A stretch of DNA of 33,580 nucleotides from Acidimicrobiia bacterium (GTDB lineage: Bacteria; Actinomycetota; Acidimicrobiia; Spongiisociales; UBA5794): assembly GCA_030066875.1 (NCBI GenBank), contig JASJAS010000027.1:1-33580 (forward strand), written 5' to 3'. This document shows positions 6,652 through 14,095 of this stretch, one piece after another (positions within the stretch are counted from its first letter, which is position 1; each line of letters opens with the position of its first letter). Position numbers and translations under genes: made by a program. Under the pieces are notes generated by a model, which worked only from the letters and a program-made list of their open reading frames with translations, had not been told where the DNA came from and did not search any database.

Positions 6652-7352
6652 TTGCGGCACTGATTCTGGCCGCAGGCAAAGGGGAGCGGTTCGGTAGAGA
6701 TCCACACCCGAAGCAGTACAGCAACCTCTGCGGCAAGCCGCTATTCGTGCACAGCGTGTCGACCTACGGGGCGATGCCCGAGATCGATCGAATTGTGCTC
6801 ACGTTCGACACTGATTGCGAAGACTTGGTGCAGACCTCTCTGGAGCAGCACGGCCTCGTAGACGCGGTCGACCTCGTCCCGGGCGGTGCGACACGACAGG
6901 CTTCGATCGGGAATGCCGCCGCAGCGTTGGGTTCGCTCGATGCTCTAGATCGCAATGACATGATCGTCGTCCACAATGCCGCGTCACCGAATACGCGAGC
7001 GGCATTCGTGCGGGAGTGCATAGAGGCAATGGAGGGGTTCGACGCTGTCCAGGCGTGCGTCCCGGACACGCGCACCGTCTTCGAGCGGACCGACAAAGTG
7101 GTCAGCCGAGTGTTGCCTCGAGCCCACCTTGTCTACAACTGCGACCCGCTGATCTACCGGGCCGACGTGTTTGCCCGCTTGATTCAGACCCAGCACGAGC
7201 GGGGAACGACCGGGGAAACAACGAGTGACACCGCACTCGAACTCGGCTACCAACTCCGCCTGGTCGAATCGAGCTACGACAACATCAAGGTCACAACGCG
7301 ATGGGACATCTATGCAATCGAAGCCGCGATGCAGGATGGATCCGCTTCCTGA
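6648..7352 (+). CDS. IspD/TarI-like cytidylyltransferase
   Basis: The start is the ATG overlapping the upstream stop, giving 234 residues; the longer ORF from 6603 is read-through of the neighbour. 'ALILAAGKGERFG...PKQY' is the nucleotide-binding loop of the IspD/TarI family, 'TSDTAL' matches the conserved T-D-D/E segment and 'NIKVTTRWDI' matches the I-K-V-T motif. These enzymes transfer CMP to methylerythritol phosphate (IspD) or to ribitol or glycerol phosphates (TarI and relatives). Here the usual H-D-A-A/V-R is 'HNAASPN' and the Q-T-P-Q region is 'YNCDPLIY', so the substrate pocket differs from true IspD. Coupling to an SDR epimerase rather than to ispF also argues for a surface-glycan role. 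I therefore give no gene symbol. Confidence 0.7.
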   Translation: MIAALILAAGKGERFGRDPHPKQYSNLCGKPLFVHSVSTYGAMPEIDRIVLTFDTDCEDLVQTSLEQHGLVDAVDLVPGGATRQASIGNAAAALGSLDALDRNDMIVVHNAASPNTRAAFVRECIEAMEGFDAVQACVPDTRTVFERTDKVVSRVLPRAHLVYNCDPLIYRADVFARLIQTQHERGTTGETTSDTALELGYQLRLVESSYDNIKVTTRWDIYAIEAAMQDGSAS

Positions 7353-7375
7353 CGATCTCCTAGCCGGCTATGCCC

Positions 7376-7852
7376 TCAACTGACCTCGACGACCCCCGAA
7401 CCCAGCACCGCCTTCAGGTCGAGGAAATCGGCGCACACAACGCCCCAAGTTCCCGTTGACGCGGCGAATGGCTGCAGCAGAGGCTCGGTCATCGATGCCG
7501 ACATCCGGGCAGCAATGAAGTCGTCCCACCCCGACGGATCGTCGTTGCCCGCGAGCCCGTACTGATCGAACCGCCCTGCTGCCACGTCACTCTCGAGGTC
7601 TGACAGCTGGTAGCCGTCACCAAGCAGGATCAGCCAGGCCTCGCCGGGATTCGACGACATATTGAACACGGAAACCTCAGCTAGGCCGGCGGCAATTGGA
7701 CCGCTCTCGACCGTGCACACAGTCCCGTCGAACGTGACTTCTGGCGGGCCGGCATCTTCAACCTCCGCCGCGTCATCGCTCCCGCCGCAGGCAGCCAAGA
7801 GCAGAACAAGAATGAGCAGACGGGCAACGGCCCGCCCCGACCTGACTTTCAC
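7376..7852 (-). CDS. Small secreted lipoprotein of unknown function
   Basis: The protein has 158 residues. A basic N-terminus, a hydrophobic helix and the lipobox 'LLLAAC' put the lipidated cysteine at residue 22. A Gly/Ser/acidic linker follows, then a ~115-residue domain ('VTFDGTVCTVESGPIAAGLAEVSVFNMSSNPGEAWLILL...') with two further cysteines. The pattern of beta strands looks like a small beta-sandwich, but I do not recognise a named family. It lies downstream of the acyl-CoA-binding protein gene on the same strand with an 88-bp gap, and converges on the cytidylyltransferase gene. Confidence 0.65.
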   Translation of the reverse strand: MKVRSGRAVARLLILVLLLAACGGSDDAAEVEDAGPPEVTFDGTVCTVESGPIAAGLAEVSVFNMSSNPGEAWLILLGDGYQLSDLESDVAAGRFDQYGLAGNDDPSGWDDFIAARMSASMTEPLLQPFAASTGTWGVVCADFLDLKAVLGSGVVEVS

Positions 7853-7940
7853 TTCCTCTCCCTCCCAGGGTGAGGACCAACCTACAGGTCAACTAACGCG
7901 CTTGGGCTGCAACATCGCAGCGCGCAAGCTGGTCCGGCCG

Positions 7941-8186
7941 TTAGGGCTTGAGAGACTCCACCAGGTCGACATAGGCCTGCTTGGCGTCTTCCGACTCCGT
8001 CCCTTCGAGCGCAGCCCACGCGTCGTATTTGGCTCTGCCCACGAAGTCCATCATCCCCGGACGCTTCCCTTCGACATCCCCCACGGTCGCCTGCTTGTAC
8101 AGGGCGTAGAGCTTGAGCAGATCCTCGTTGCCAGGTTTCTCCGGTAGCTCCTGGACCTCGGCAACTGCAGTTTCGAAATCCGACAT
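7941..8186 (-). CDS. Acyl-CoA-binding protein (ACBP)
   Basis: At 81 residues this is almost exactly the length of a stand-alone ACBP. The four-helix signature is clear: 'FETAVAEVQELPEKPGNEDLLKLYALYKQATVGDV' (helices 1-2 with the Y-x-L-Y-K-Q-A motif whose Tyr and Lys bind the CoA nucleotide), then 'RPGMMDFVGRAKYDAWAALEGTESEDAKQAYV' (helices 3-4). ACBPs bind long-chain acyl-CoA esters in the cytosol and buffer or transport them. They are universal in eukaryotes but patchy in bacteria. GAAGGGGACC upstream of the ATG can serve as the ribosome binding site. No fatty-acid gene is adjacent. Confidence 0.9.
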   Translation of the reverse strand: MSDFETAVAEVQELPEKPGNEDLLKLYALYKQATVGDVEGKRPGMMDFVGRAKYDAWAALEGTESEDAKQAYVDLVESLKP

Positions 8187-8223
8187 CTTCGGTCCCCTTC
8201 TCGAATGCTGGCCTAATCGTCGA

Positions 8224-9327
8224 TCATCGCAGCGCTCGGTGCAAGAAAGCCGCGATCTGCTCCCGGGTCACCACATCGCTCGGACAGAACAGATCATTGT
8301 CCGGCGGGTTGCAACCGGTGGTTATGCCGGCCGTGGCAAGACGATCGATATCCCCCTCGAAGACCGAATCATCGTCGTCGATGAACAGATCGCGTTCGCC
8401 CATATCAGACAGTCCGAGCGCCCGCACCAGGAAGGCTGCCAGCTGGCCGCGCGTCACGAAGTCATCCGGGCAAAACTCAGCTGCTCCACACCCCCGGGTA
8501 ATCCCGCTGGCGGAAAGCCACTCGATGTCACTCGCAAAGACGCTGCCGTCGACATCCGTGAAATCAGCCGGGGCTCCGTTTACTTCGACGAGATCGCCGA
8601 ACGCACGGTGGAGGAACGCAGCCAGCTGACCTCGGGTCACGGGAACCTGAGGGCAGAATCGATTCCCCGCCGCATTGCACCCCGCCGTGATCCCCTCGCC
8701 AACCAGCCACTCGATGTCTTCTTGGAATGTGGATGTGCGGTCGTCGCAGAAGGTGTCGCCGTCCTCGGCGGAGAACCCGAAGCACCAGATGTTGTCGGCA
8801 CCGACATATGTCCACTCCCACGGCTCCGGTCGCGGGCCTTGATTGGTCGCGTCGGGCGGGTAGCTGGGTATCCACCCGTGGCGCTTGGCGGTCTCGTAGT
8901 TGTTCGCCGATAGCCACGCGTAGGCCGGCGAGTTGACGAACTCGAAAATCTCATAGCCGGGCTGAGTGATGTCGACGGCGTAGCCCGTGTGGTGTTTCGA
9001 GTATCCCGTCGGCGCCACATAGCGGAGCCGGGCATCGATCGCCGCGTCGGTGTACGAGGTCAGTTTCCGCAACAGGACGTAGGTCTGGGCGCTGTGATCG
9101 CGATAGGCCGAAGCAAGCAGCAGCGTATGCCCGGCTGACTTGGCGTCAGCCCGCAACTCCAGCCAAGCCTCGGCCGCGTCCGGCTGCATCTGGAGCCAGC
9201 CGACGTTGACCAGCGGCCCTGCCGGTAGCGGCCGGCGGATGTAGCCGCGGCCCTCCCCGATGCTGCGAATCCGTGCATCGATGGAGCTGTTGCCGGTGAT
9301 CGACGGTGCGGGCCCGATCGGCGCCAA
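8224..9327 (-). CDS. VanY-like D-Ala-D-Ala carboxypeptidase with three S-layer homology repeats
   Basis: Residues ~60-190 are an M15B (VanY/DacB-type) peptidase domain: 'ASAYRDHSAQ', 'SKHHTGYAVDI' (the S-x-H-x2-G-x-A-x-D zinc motif) and 'EPWEWTYVG'. The last motif is normally E-x-W-H; here a glutamate (GAG) replaces the zinc-binding histidine. Residues ~205-367 hold three repeats of the form 'D-I-E-W-L...GIT.GC...FCP...VTRGQLAAFL.RAL', which attach proteins to the cell surface. The enzyme would trim peptidoglycan stem peptides outside the cell. The ORF-track start (TTG at 9327) is unlikely, because the same frame continues upstream into a clear signal peptide (see 9328-9546) that lacks any standard start codon. 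The gene may therefore carry an N-terminal frameshift or sequencing error. Confidence 0.8.
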   Translation of the reverse strand: MAPIGPAPSITGNSSIDARIRSIGEGRGYIRRPLPAGPLVNVGWLQMQPDAAEAWLELRADAKSAGHTLLLASAYRDHSAQTYVLLRKLTSYTDAAIDARLRYVAPTGYSKHHTGYAVDITQPGYEIFEFVNSPAYAWLSANNYETAKRHGWIPSYPPDATNQGPRPEPWEWTYVGADNIWCFGFSAEDGDTFCDDRTSTFQEDIEWLVGEGITAGCNAAGNRFCPQVPVTRGQLAAFLHRAFGDLVEVNGAPADFTDVDGSVFASDIEWLSASGITRGCGAAEFCPDDFVTRGQLAAFLVRALGLSDMGERDLFIDDDDSVFEGDIDRLATAGITTGCNPPDNDLFCPSDVVTREQIAAFLHRALR

Positions 9328-9546
9328 GTTGTCCAGTTCGGCTTCGGTGAATAGCTGGTTGAACTCGTTCCCGGTGAACTCGGGAAGCTCCTCCCCGGCG
9401 GCTGCGCCTACCGAGCCGAGGATGACAAGGACCGCTACCGCGACGGCTAGAAGGAGGCCGTGCGGCGATCTGGTGGGTTCGACTCTGGCCCGTTGTTTCG
9501 AGGTCTCGATGAGCGTGAAGATACCGTCACCACGGTGGTCATCAAA
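9328..9546 (-). other. In-frame signal-peptide coding extension without a standard start codon
   Basis: Translating upstream of 9327 in the peptidase frame gives no stop until 9547 and contains 'HGLLLAVAVAVLVILGSVGAAA', a signal-peptide core with an A-x-A-type cleavage site, then a mature start 'GEELPEFTGNEFNQLF'. No ATG, GTG or TTG lies in this frame before the hydrophobic core. An ATG at 9542 lies two bases out of frame, and its own frame closes at a TAG opposite the hydrophobic core. A one-base indel would join the two. The alternative is a rare start such as ATC. Confidence 0.6.
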
Positions 9547-9563
9547 TCACTGTTGGATTCTGG

Positions 9564-10685
9564 TCAACAGTTCTCGAGTGCCGACTCCGGTGGGACGTAG
9601 TCGTAGCCGAGGGCGCGGGCCACATGTTCTTCCGTGATCGAGCCCTTGCAGACATTCAGGCCGCCGAGGAAATACGGGTCCTCGAGTAGCGCCTGTTTGA
9701 CACCCTTGTCCGCCAAGGCGAGCGTGAACGGCAGCGTTGCGTTGTTGAGCGCGTAGGTCGAGGTGCGGGGAACTGCACCGGGCATGTTGGCAACGCAGTA
9801 GTGGACAACATCGTCGACCACGTAGGTCGGTTCTTCGTGGGTCGTAGGTCGCGATGTCTCGAAGCAACCGCCCTGATCTATGGCGACGTCTACCAACACC
9901 GAACCGGGCCGCATCTGACGGACAAGATCGGCGCTGACCAGTTTCGGCGCCCTATCGCCCTTGACCAGAACCGCTCCGATCACGACATCGGCGTCCAACA
10001 CCCATTCTTCGATCGCCGAAGCCGTCGAGTAGACCGTTTGGACCGCGGTACCGAAACGGCGGGCAAGCCGATCTAGAACCTTGATGCTCTTGTCGAGCAC
10101 GGCCACCTCGCCACCGAGCCCGGCTGCCATCTGAATGGCGTGCTCGCCAACCACGCCGCCGCCGATGACGACGACGTTGGCCGCCTTCACCCCGGGCACG
10201 CCTCCGAGCAGAAGGCCGGCTCCGCCGTTCGGGGCTTCGAGACAATGGGCTGCCGCCTGAATGGACATACGGCCGGCGACCTGTGACATCGGTGCCAGCA
10301 GCGGCAGTCCGCCGCGCCGGTCGGTAACGGTCTCGTAGGCAACACAGGTGGCACCGCTCTTGACGAGATCCGTCGTTTGGTCGGGGTCCGGGGCGAGATG
10401 CAGATAGGTGAACAGAACCTGGTCCTCGCTGAGTTGGGCCCGCTCGACGGCTTGGGGTTCTTTGACCTTGACGATGAGTTCGGCTTCGGCCCAGATCTCA
10501 GCGGCGCTATCGGCGATCTTCGCACCGGCGGCCCAATATGCGTCGTCGGCGGCGCCGATGCCGATGCCGGCATCCTTCTCGATGATCACATCGTGGCCGT
10601 GGGCGACCAACTCTCGCACGCTGGCCGGGGTCAGACCCACCCGGCGCTCCGCCTTCTTGATCTCCTTCGGCGACCCAACGAGCAT
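9564..10685 (-). CDS. ald: Alanine dehydrogenase
   Basis: The protein has 373 residues, the usual length for Ald, which interconverts L-alanine and pyruvate plus ammonia with NAD. The N-terminus 'MLVGSPKEIKKAERRVGLTP' is characteristic, and the substrate-contact segments 'VKVKEPQ' and 'LHLAPD' follow. The Rossmann NAD-binding motif is 'VVVIGGGVVGEHAI'. 'VDVAIDQGGCFET' carries the catalytic aspartate and 'NMPGAVPRTSTYALNNATLPF' is strongly conserved. The start is the ATG at 10685 preceded by GGAGG; the longer ORF to 10730 is not needed. It is divergent from the GTPase-AOR genes, and the palindromic operator lies in the shared 183-bp intergenic region, so it could belong to the same regulon. 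Confidence 0.93.
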   Translation of the reverse strand: MLVGSPKEIKKAERRVGLTPASVRELVAHGHDVIIEKDAGIGIGAADDAYWAAGAKIADSAAEIWAEAELIVKVKEPQAVERAQLSEDQVLFTYLHLAPDPDQTTDLVKSGATCVAYETVTDRRGGLPLLAPMSQVAGRMSIQAAAHCLEAPNGGAGLLLGGVPGVKAANVVVIGGGVVGEHAIQMAAGLGGEVAVLDKSIKVLDRLARRFGTAVQTVYSTASAIEEWVLDADVVIGAVLVKGDRAPKLVSADLVRQMRPGSVLVDVAIDQGGCFETSRPTTHEEPTYVVDDVVHYCVANMPGAVPRTSTYALNNATLPFTLALADKGVKQALLEDPYFLGGLNVCKGSITEEHVARALGYDYVPPESALENC

Positions 10686-10790
10686 TTCGCGACCTCCTAC
10701 TTGCAGGCCACACCGGGCCTGCCCGATCAACTGAATCTAACGCGTCGCGGCGATGTTCCGAATGACAACACCGAATCTTGGCCAGCTCAG

Positions 10791-10819
10791 TTGGATACCT
10801 ATCGATCGATAGGTATCAT
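10791..10819 (+). promoter_or_regulatory. Promoter-like sequence with a palindromic operator in its spacer
   Basis: A perfect 24-bp palindrome lies at 10794-10817, with 16-bp core CCTATCGATCGATAGG at 10798-10813. TTGGAT (10791-10796) and TATCAT (10814-10819) are separated by 17 bases, fitting -35 and -10 boxes, with the palindrome core filling the spacer. A bound regulator would block RNA polymerase. The GTPase start codon is 50 bases downstream of the -10-like box. The -10 match is good (5/6) but the -35 match is weak (3/6). A one-mismatch version of the core lies at 19950-19965 beside a tetR gene. Confidence 0.75.
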
Positions 10820-10868
10820 CTGCAGCCGAAGTGGCCATGCACGGGGAGACAGCACGACGGAGGAGCAG

Positions 10869-12209
10869 ATGGCAAAGCGTAAGGTGATCATCATCGGGGC
10901 CGCGGGCCGCGACTTCCACAACTTCAACACTCGCTTTCGCGATGACGACGGTGTCGAGGTAGTTGCGTTCACAGCCGAGCAGATTCCCGGCATCGAGGAC
11001 CGGATCTACCCGGCTGAGCTGGCAGGGCCGTTGTACCCCAACGGTATCCCGATCTACACCGAGGATGATCTGCCGCGCTTGATCGTCGAGCTCGGCGCCG
11101 ATGAATGCGTCTTCTCCTACAGCGATATCTCGTACCAACACGTCATGGGCGTTTCGGCCATTGTCCAAGCTGCGGGCGCTTCCTTTACTCTCCTAGGACC
11201 CAGCGACACGCAGATCAAGAGCACCAAGCCAGTCATCTCGGTGTGTGCGGTTCGCACCGGTGCCGGCAAGTCGCAGACTTCCCGCGCCGTAGTGGAAAGG
11301 CTCATGGCGAAGGGGCTCAAGGTAGTTGCCATCCGCCACCCCATGCCGTACGGCGATCTGGCGGCACAGAAGGTGCAGCGCTTTGCCGAGATCGCCGATC
11401 TCGAGAAGCACAACTGCACGATCGAGGAGATGGAGGAGTACGAGCCGCACATCGTTCGCGGCAACGTCATCTACGCCGGTGCGGACTACGAGGCAATAAT
11501 CCGCGCCGCAGAGAACGATCCGGCTGGATGCGATGTGATCGTATGGGACGGCGGCAACAACGACTTCTCGTTCTATGAAGCGGATCTGGCGATCACCGTC
11601 GTTGATCCGCACCGGCCCGGCCATGAGCTCAGTTACTACCCCGGTGAGGTCAACCTGCGCACCGCCGATGTCGTCATCATCAACAAAATCGACTCTGCCG
11701 ACCTGGCAAACATCGAGACGGTCCGCGAGAACATTGCGAAGACCAACCCGAATGCCAGGGTGATCGACGCAGCCTCCACGCTGCGCCTGCAGGACCCAAC
11801 TGTGGTGGATGGCAAGCGAGTCCTTGCCATCGAGGACGGCCCCACCCTGACTCATGGCGGCATGAAGATCGGCGCAGGTGTCGTGGCTGCCCGCAAGTAT
11901 GGGGCGACGGAACTCGTTGACCCTCGGCCTTACCTGGTCGGCAGGCTCCGGGAGACCTTCGAGACCTATCCGGAGATTGGAACCATCCTCCCGGCAATGG
12001 GCTACGGCGAGGAACAGCTGCGGGATCTCGAGGCCACTATCAACACCACTGACTGTGACGCAGTTGTCGTGGGCACTCCGATCGACCTGGCACGGGTGGT
12101 CAACATCGAGAGACCGCACACCCGGGTCTTCTACGATCTTCAGGAGATCGGCCAGCCCAACTTGGACGGCGTCCTCTCCGAGTTTGTCGACAAGCACGCC
12201 CTCGTCTGA
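10869..12209 (+). CDS. Predicted P-loop GTPase, COG2403 / cyclic-2,3-diphosphoglycerate synthetase-like
   Basis: The start is the ATG at 10869, preceded by GGAGGAG, giving 446 residues; the ORF track's extension to 10377 overlaps ald and is not real. Residues 1-~120 form a Rossmann-like domain ('KVIIIGAAGRDFHNFN'). A P-loop follows ('VRTGAGKSQTSR', G131-S136), then a SIMIBI-type NTPase core with 'VVAIRHPMPYGDL' (a MobB-like segment), 'VIVWDGGNNDFSF' and 'VVIINKIDSA' (N-K-x-D guanine motif). The family includes the archaeal cyclic 2,3-diphosphoglycerate synthetase, but that activity is unlikely in this setting. It is the first gene after the operator and sits 75 bp upstream of AOR. A role in maturing the AOR metal/pterin cofactor, or a carbamoyl- or acyl-phosphate reaction linked to the carbamoyltransferase, is conceivable; neither is proven. 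Confidence 0.8.
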   Translation: MAKRKVIIIGAAGRDFHNFNTRFRDDDGVEVVAFTAEQIPGIEDRIYPAELAGPLYPNGIPIYTEDDLPRLIVELGADECVFSYSDISYQHVMGVSAIVQAAGASFTLLGPSDTQIKSTKPVISVCAVRTGAGKSQTSRAVVERLMAKGLKVVAIRHPMPYGDLAAQKVQRFAEIADLEKHNCTIEEMEEYEPHIVRGNVIYAGADYEAIIRAAENDPAGCDVIVWDGGNNDFSFYEADLAITVVDPHRPGHELSYYPGEVNLRTADVVIINKIDSADLANIETVRENIAKTNPNARVIDAASTLRLQDPTVVDGKRVLAIEDGPTLTHGGMKIGAGVVAARKYGATELVDPRPYLVGRLRETFETYPEIGTILPAMGYGEEQLRDLEATINTTDCDAVVVGTPIDLARVVNIERPHTRVFYDLQEIGQPNLDGVLSEFVDKHALV

Positions 12210-12284
12210 TCGGTCAGCAGCGATAGAGTGTGCCGGGGTGATCGGGTCGGTGACTCGCCCCTGCTCGGCAGTGAAGGGAGCCAC

Positions 12285-14093
12285 GTGGCAAGTCCGCTGA
12301 AGCCAGCGACCGAGTTCGAGATCAACCGCTACCACGTCGATCTGTCCTCGCTTGCGGTTCGCCACGAGCGTGTACGCTGCACCGATTTCGAAGATGTCCT
12401 CGGGGGAATCGCACGAGCTACCAAGCTGCTCGCCGGCGTCGAAATCACCGACTCCTACGACCCACAAGCTCCGCTTGTCATGAACCTCGGCCTGCTCAGC
12501 GGCACCCGGGTCATGACGGGGCTGCGCACGTTCTTCCACGGCTATTCGCCGCTCAAGCAAGCCGGCAACGGCAGACCGGGGCTGATGTGGTCGGCCGGCA
12601 GCGGGCATTTCGGAACCAAACTGCGGGGCCTCGGCATCGACGAGGTGATCTTCACCGGCCGGGCCGAGCAACCGACTCTGCTTCACCTGTCTGCCGATAA
12701 GGATGGAGGACCGGCTCGCTTCGAATTCCTCGACGCCTCCGACCTGCGGGGGCGGATGGTGAACGACCGAATCCAGGACCTCCACAGACGCTATCCCGAC
12801 GCCCACTTCGCAAGCATCGGTCCCGCCGGCGAGAACTACGAAACGGTGAGGTTCGCCTCGATCGCGCTATCGACCGACAACCAACTCGAAACCGGCGATG
12901 CCAAGCCCCGCTACTGCGGCCGGGGCGGCTACGGCGGTTTGATGGCATCCAAGAACCTATGGGCGATCGCCGCCGAAGGACCCAATCCGGCGCGAGTCCG
13001 TGGCCTCCGTGACGTCAACAAGGAGATCAACCTCGGTGAAGGCAGCGCCCGCTACCGCGATCTGCCCAACGACCGGGGCGGAACCTGGCGAAATATGAAG
13101 ATGATGCAGGAAGCCCAGTCGCTTCCGGAGTTCAACTTTGCTCCGACGGGGACGGAGTTGTCGAAGCCACTCCTCCGCCCGAGCGTCGAAGCCGGCCCCT
13201 ACGTTGTACTTGCCGAGAGCTGCTACTTGTGCGGCATCAGATGCCACAAGAACGTCTACAAAGAGGTTGACGGCGAAGCCGGTGGGTTCCACGCCAAGGT
13301 CGACTACGAGCCGTTGACTCTGTTGTCGTCAAACCTCGGGATCTTTGAGCCTGACATCGTGTTCGACCTGATCCACCTGATCGACGAGCTCGGGATGGAC
13401 TCAATATCGCTCGGGGTCACACTCGGGTATGCGATGGATCACAACCGGCGGACCGGAGCCGGAACCCTCGGCGGATTGAGCTTCGGCGACGCCGAAGGCG
13501 TCTTTTCCGCCGTCCGTGCGGTGGCCGCCGGCGAGCTCCCCGATCTCGGCCAGGGTGTGAAGCGGTTGTCGGAGCAGGTTGGCGAGACCGCGTACGCAAT
13601 GCACTCCAAGGGGGTCGAGTACCCGGCCTACCAACCCCATACCAACCCCGGATTCCCCTGGGCGCTGGCAGGCGGCCACATGTCGATGCGCACGTTCTTC
13701 CTTTATGTGATCGAGCGTGAGACCGATGTCGACTACTGGGTCGATGCCATCACCAATCGTGGCCCGCTCATCCTGATGGATGACATCACCGGACTCTGCA
13801 AGTTCGCCGCCATCACTCCTGAGGTAGAAGCGGAAGCGCTTCGCATTGCCACCGGTCTCGACATCGACGGCGAACAGCTGCGACGGGCGGTCGCAAACAC
13901 GTTTCTGCGGGGCTACGCCTGCGAACGTCGCGTCGGGTTCGACGCTGCCGACTACCGACTACCCGCCGTTGCCCATGAGCCGATGGGAGCCTCAGATCTC
14001 GCCCACTTCAACACGCCGGATTTCTTCGGCCAGGTGCAACGGCGCGTGCTGGCGATCCTCGACGAAAGGGCTACCGCGGCTGGCTTCATGTAG
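12285..14093 (+). CDS. aor: Aldehyde ferredoxin oxidoreductase (tungsten/molybdenum bis-pterin enzyme)
   Basis: The GTG at 12285, with AAGGGAG upstream, gives 602 residues, normal for AOR (about 600-620). The [4Fe-4S] ligands are visible as 'CYLCGIRC' (C313, C316, C320) and 'DDITGLCKF' (C505). 'CGRGGYGGLMASKNLWAI' matches the R-G-G-x-G-x-x-M-G/A-S-K-N-L segment of the pterin-binding domain, and 'GVEYPAYQPHTNPG' corresponds to the conserved E-Y-P-A-Y motif. AORs oxidise aldehydes to acids, or the reverse, with ferredoxin in the cytoplasm, using a tungsten or molybdenum atom on two pterins. All key residues seem intact. It follows the GTPase gene in one operon and converges on the MoeA genes with a 2-bp gap. 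Neither the substrate nor the choice of W or Mo can be read from the sequence. Confidence 0.92.
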   Translation: MASPLKPATEFEINRYHVDLSSLAVRHERVRCTDFEDVLGGIARATKLLAGVEITDSYDPQAPLVMNLGLLSGTRVMTGLRTFFHGYSPLKQAGNGRPGLMWSAGSGHFGTKLRGLGIDEVIFTGRAEQPTLLHLSADKDGGPARFEFLDASDLRGRMVNDRIQDLHRRYPDAHFASIGPAGENYETVRFASIALSTDNQLETGDAKPRYCGRGGYGGLMASKNLWAIAAEGPNPARVRGLRDVNKEINLGEGSARYRDLPNDRGGTWRNMKMMQEAQSLPEFNFAPTGTELSKPLLRPSVEAGPYVVLAESCYLCGIRCHKNVYKEVDGEAGGFHAKVDYEPLTLLSSNLGIFEPDIVFDLIHLIDELGMDSISLGVTLGYAMDHNRRTGAGTLGGLSFGDAEGVFSAVRAVAAGELPDLGQGVKRLSEQVGETAYAMHSKGVEYPAYQPHTNPGFPWALAGGHMSMRTFFLYVIERETDVDYWVDAITNRGPLILMDDITGLCKFAAITPEVEAEALRIATGLDIDGEQLRRAVANTFLRGYACERRVGFDAADYRLPAVAHEPMGASDLAHFNTPDFFGQVQRRVLAILDERATAAGFM

Positions 14094-14095
14094 AG

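Noticed and set aside
10377-10868. ORF-track extension of the GTPase to 10377
   Set aside because: It overlaps alanine dehydrogenase on the other strand and crosses the operator and promoter; the ATG at 10869 has a strong ribosome binding site and the family N-terminus.
11193-12806. 537-aa minus-strand ORF across the GTPase and AOR
   Set aside because: It is antisense to two genes with clear motifs and has no recognisable domain.
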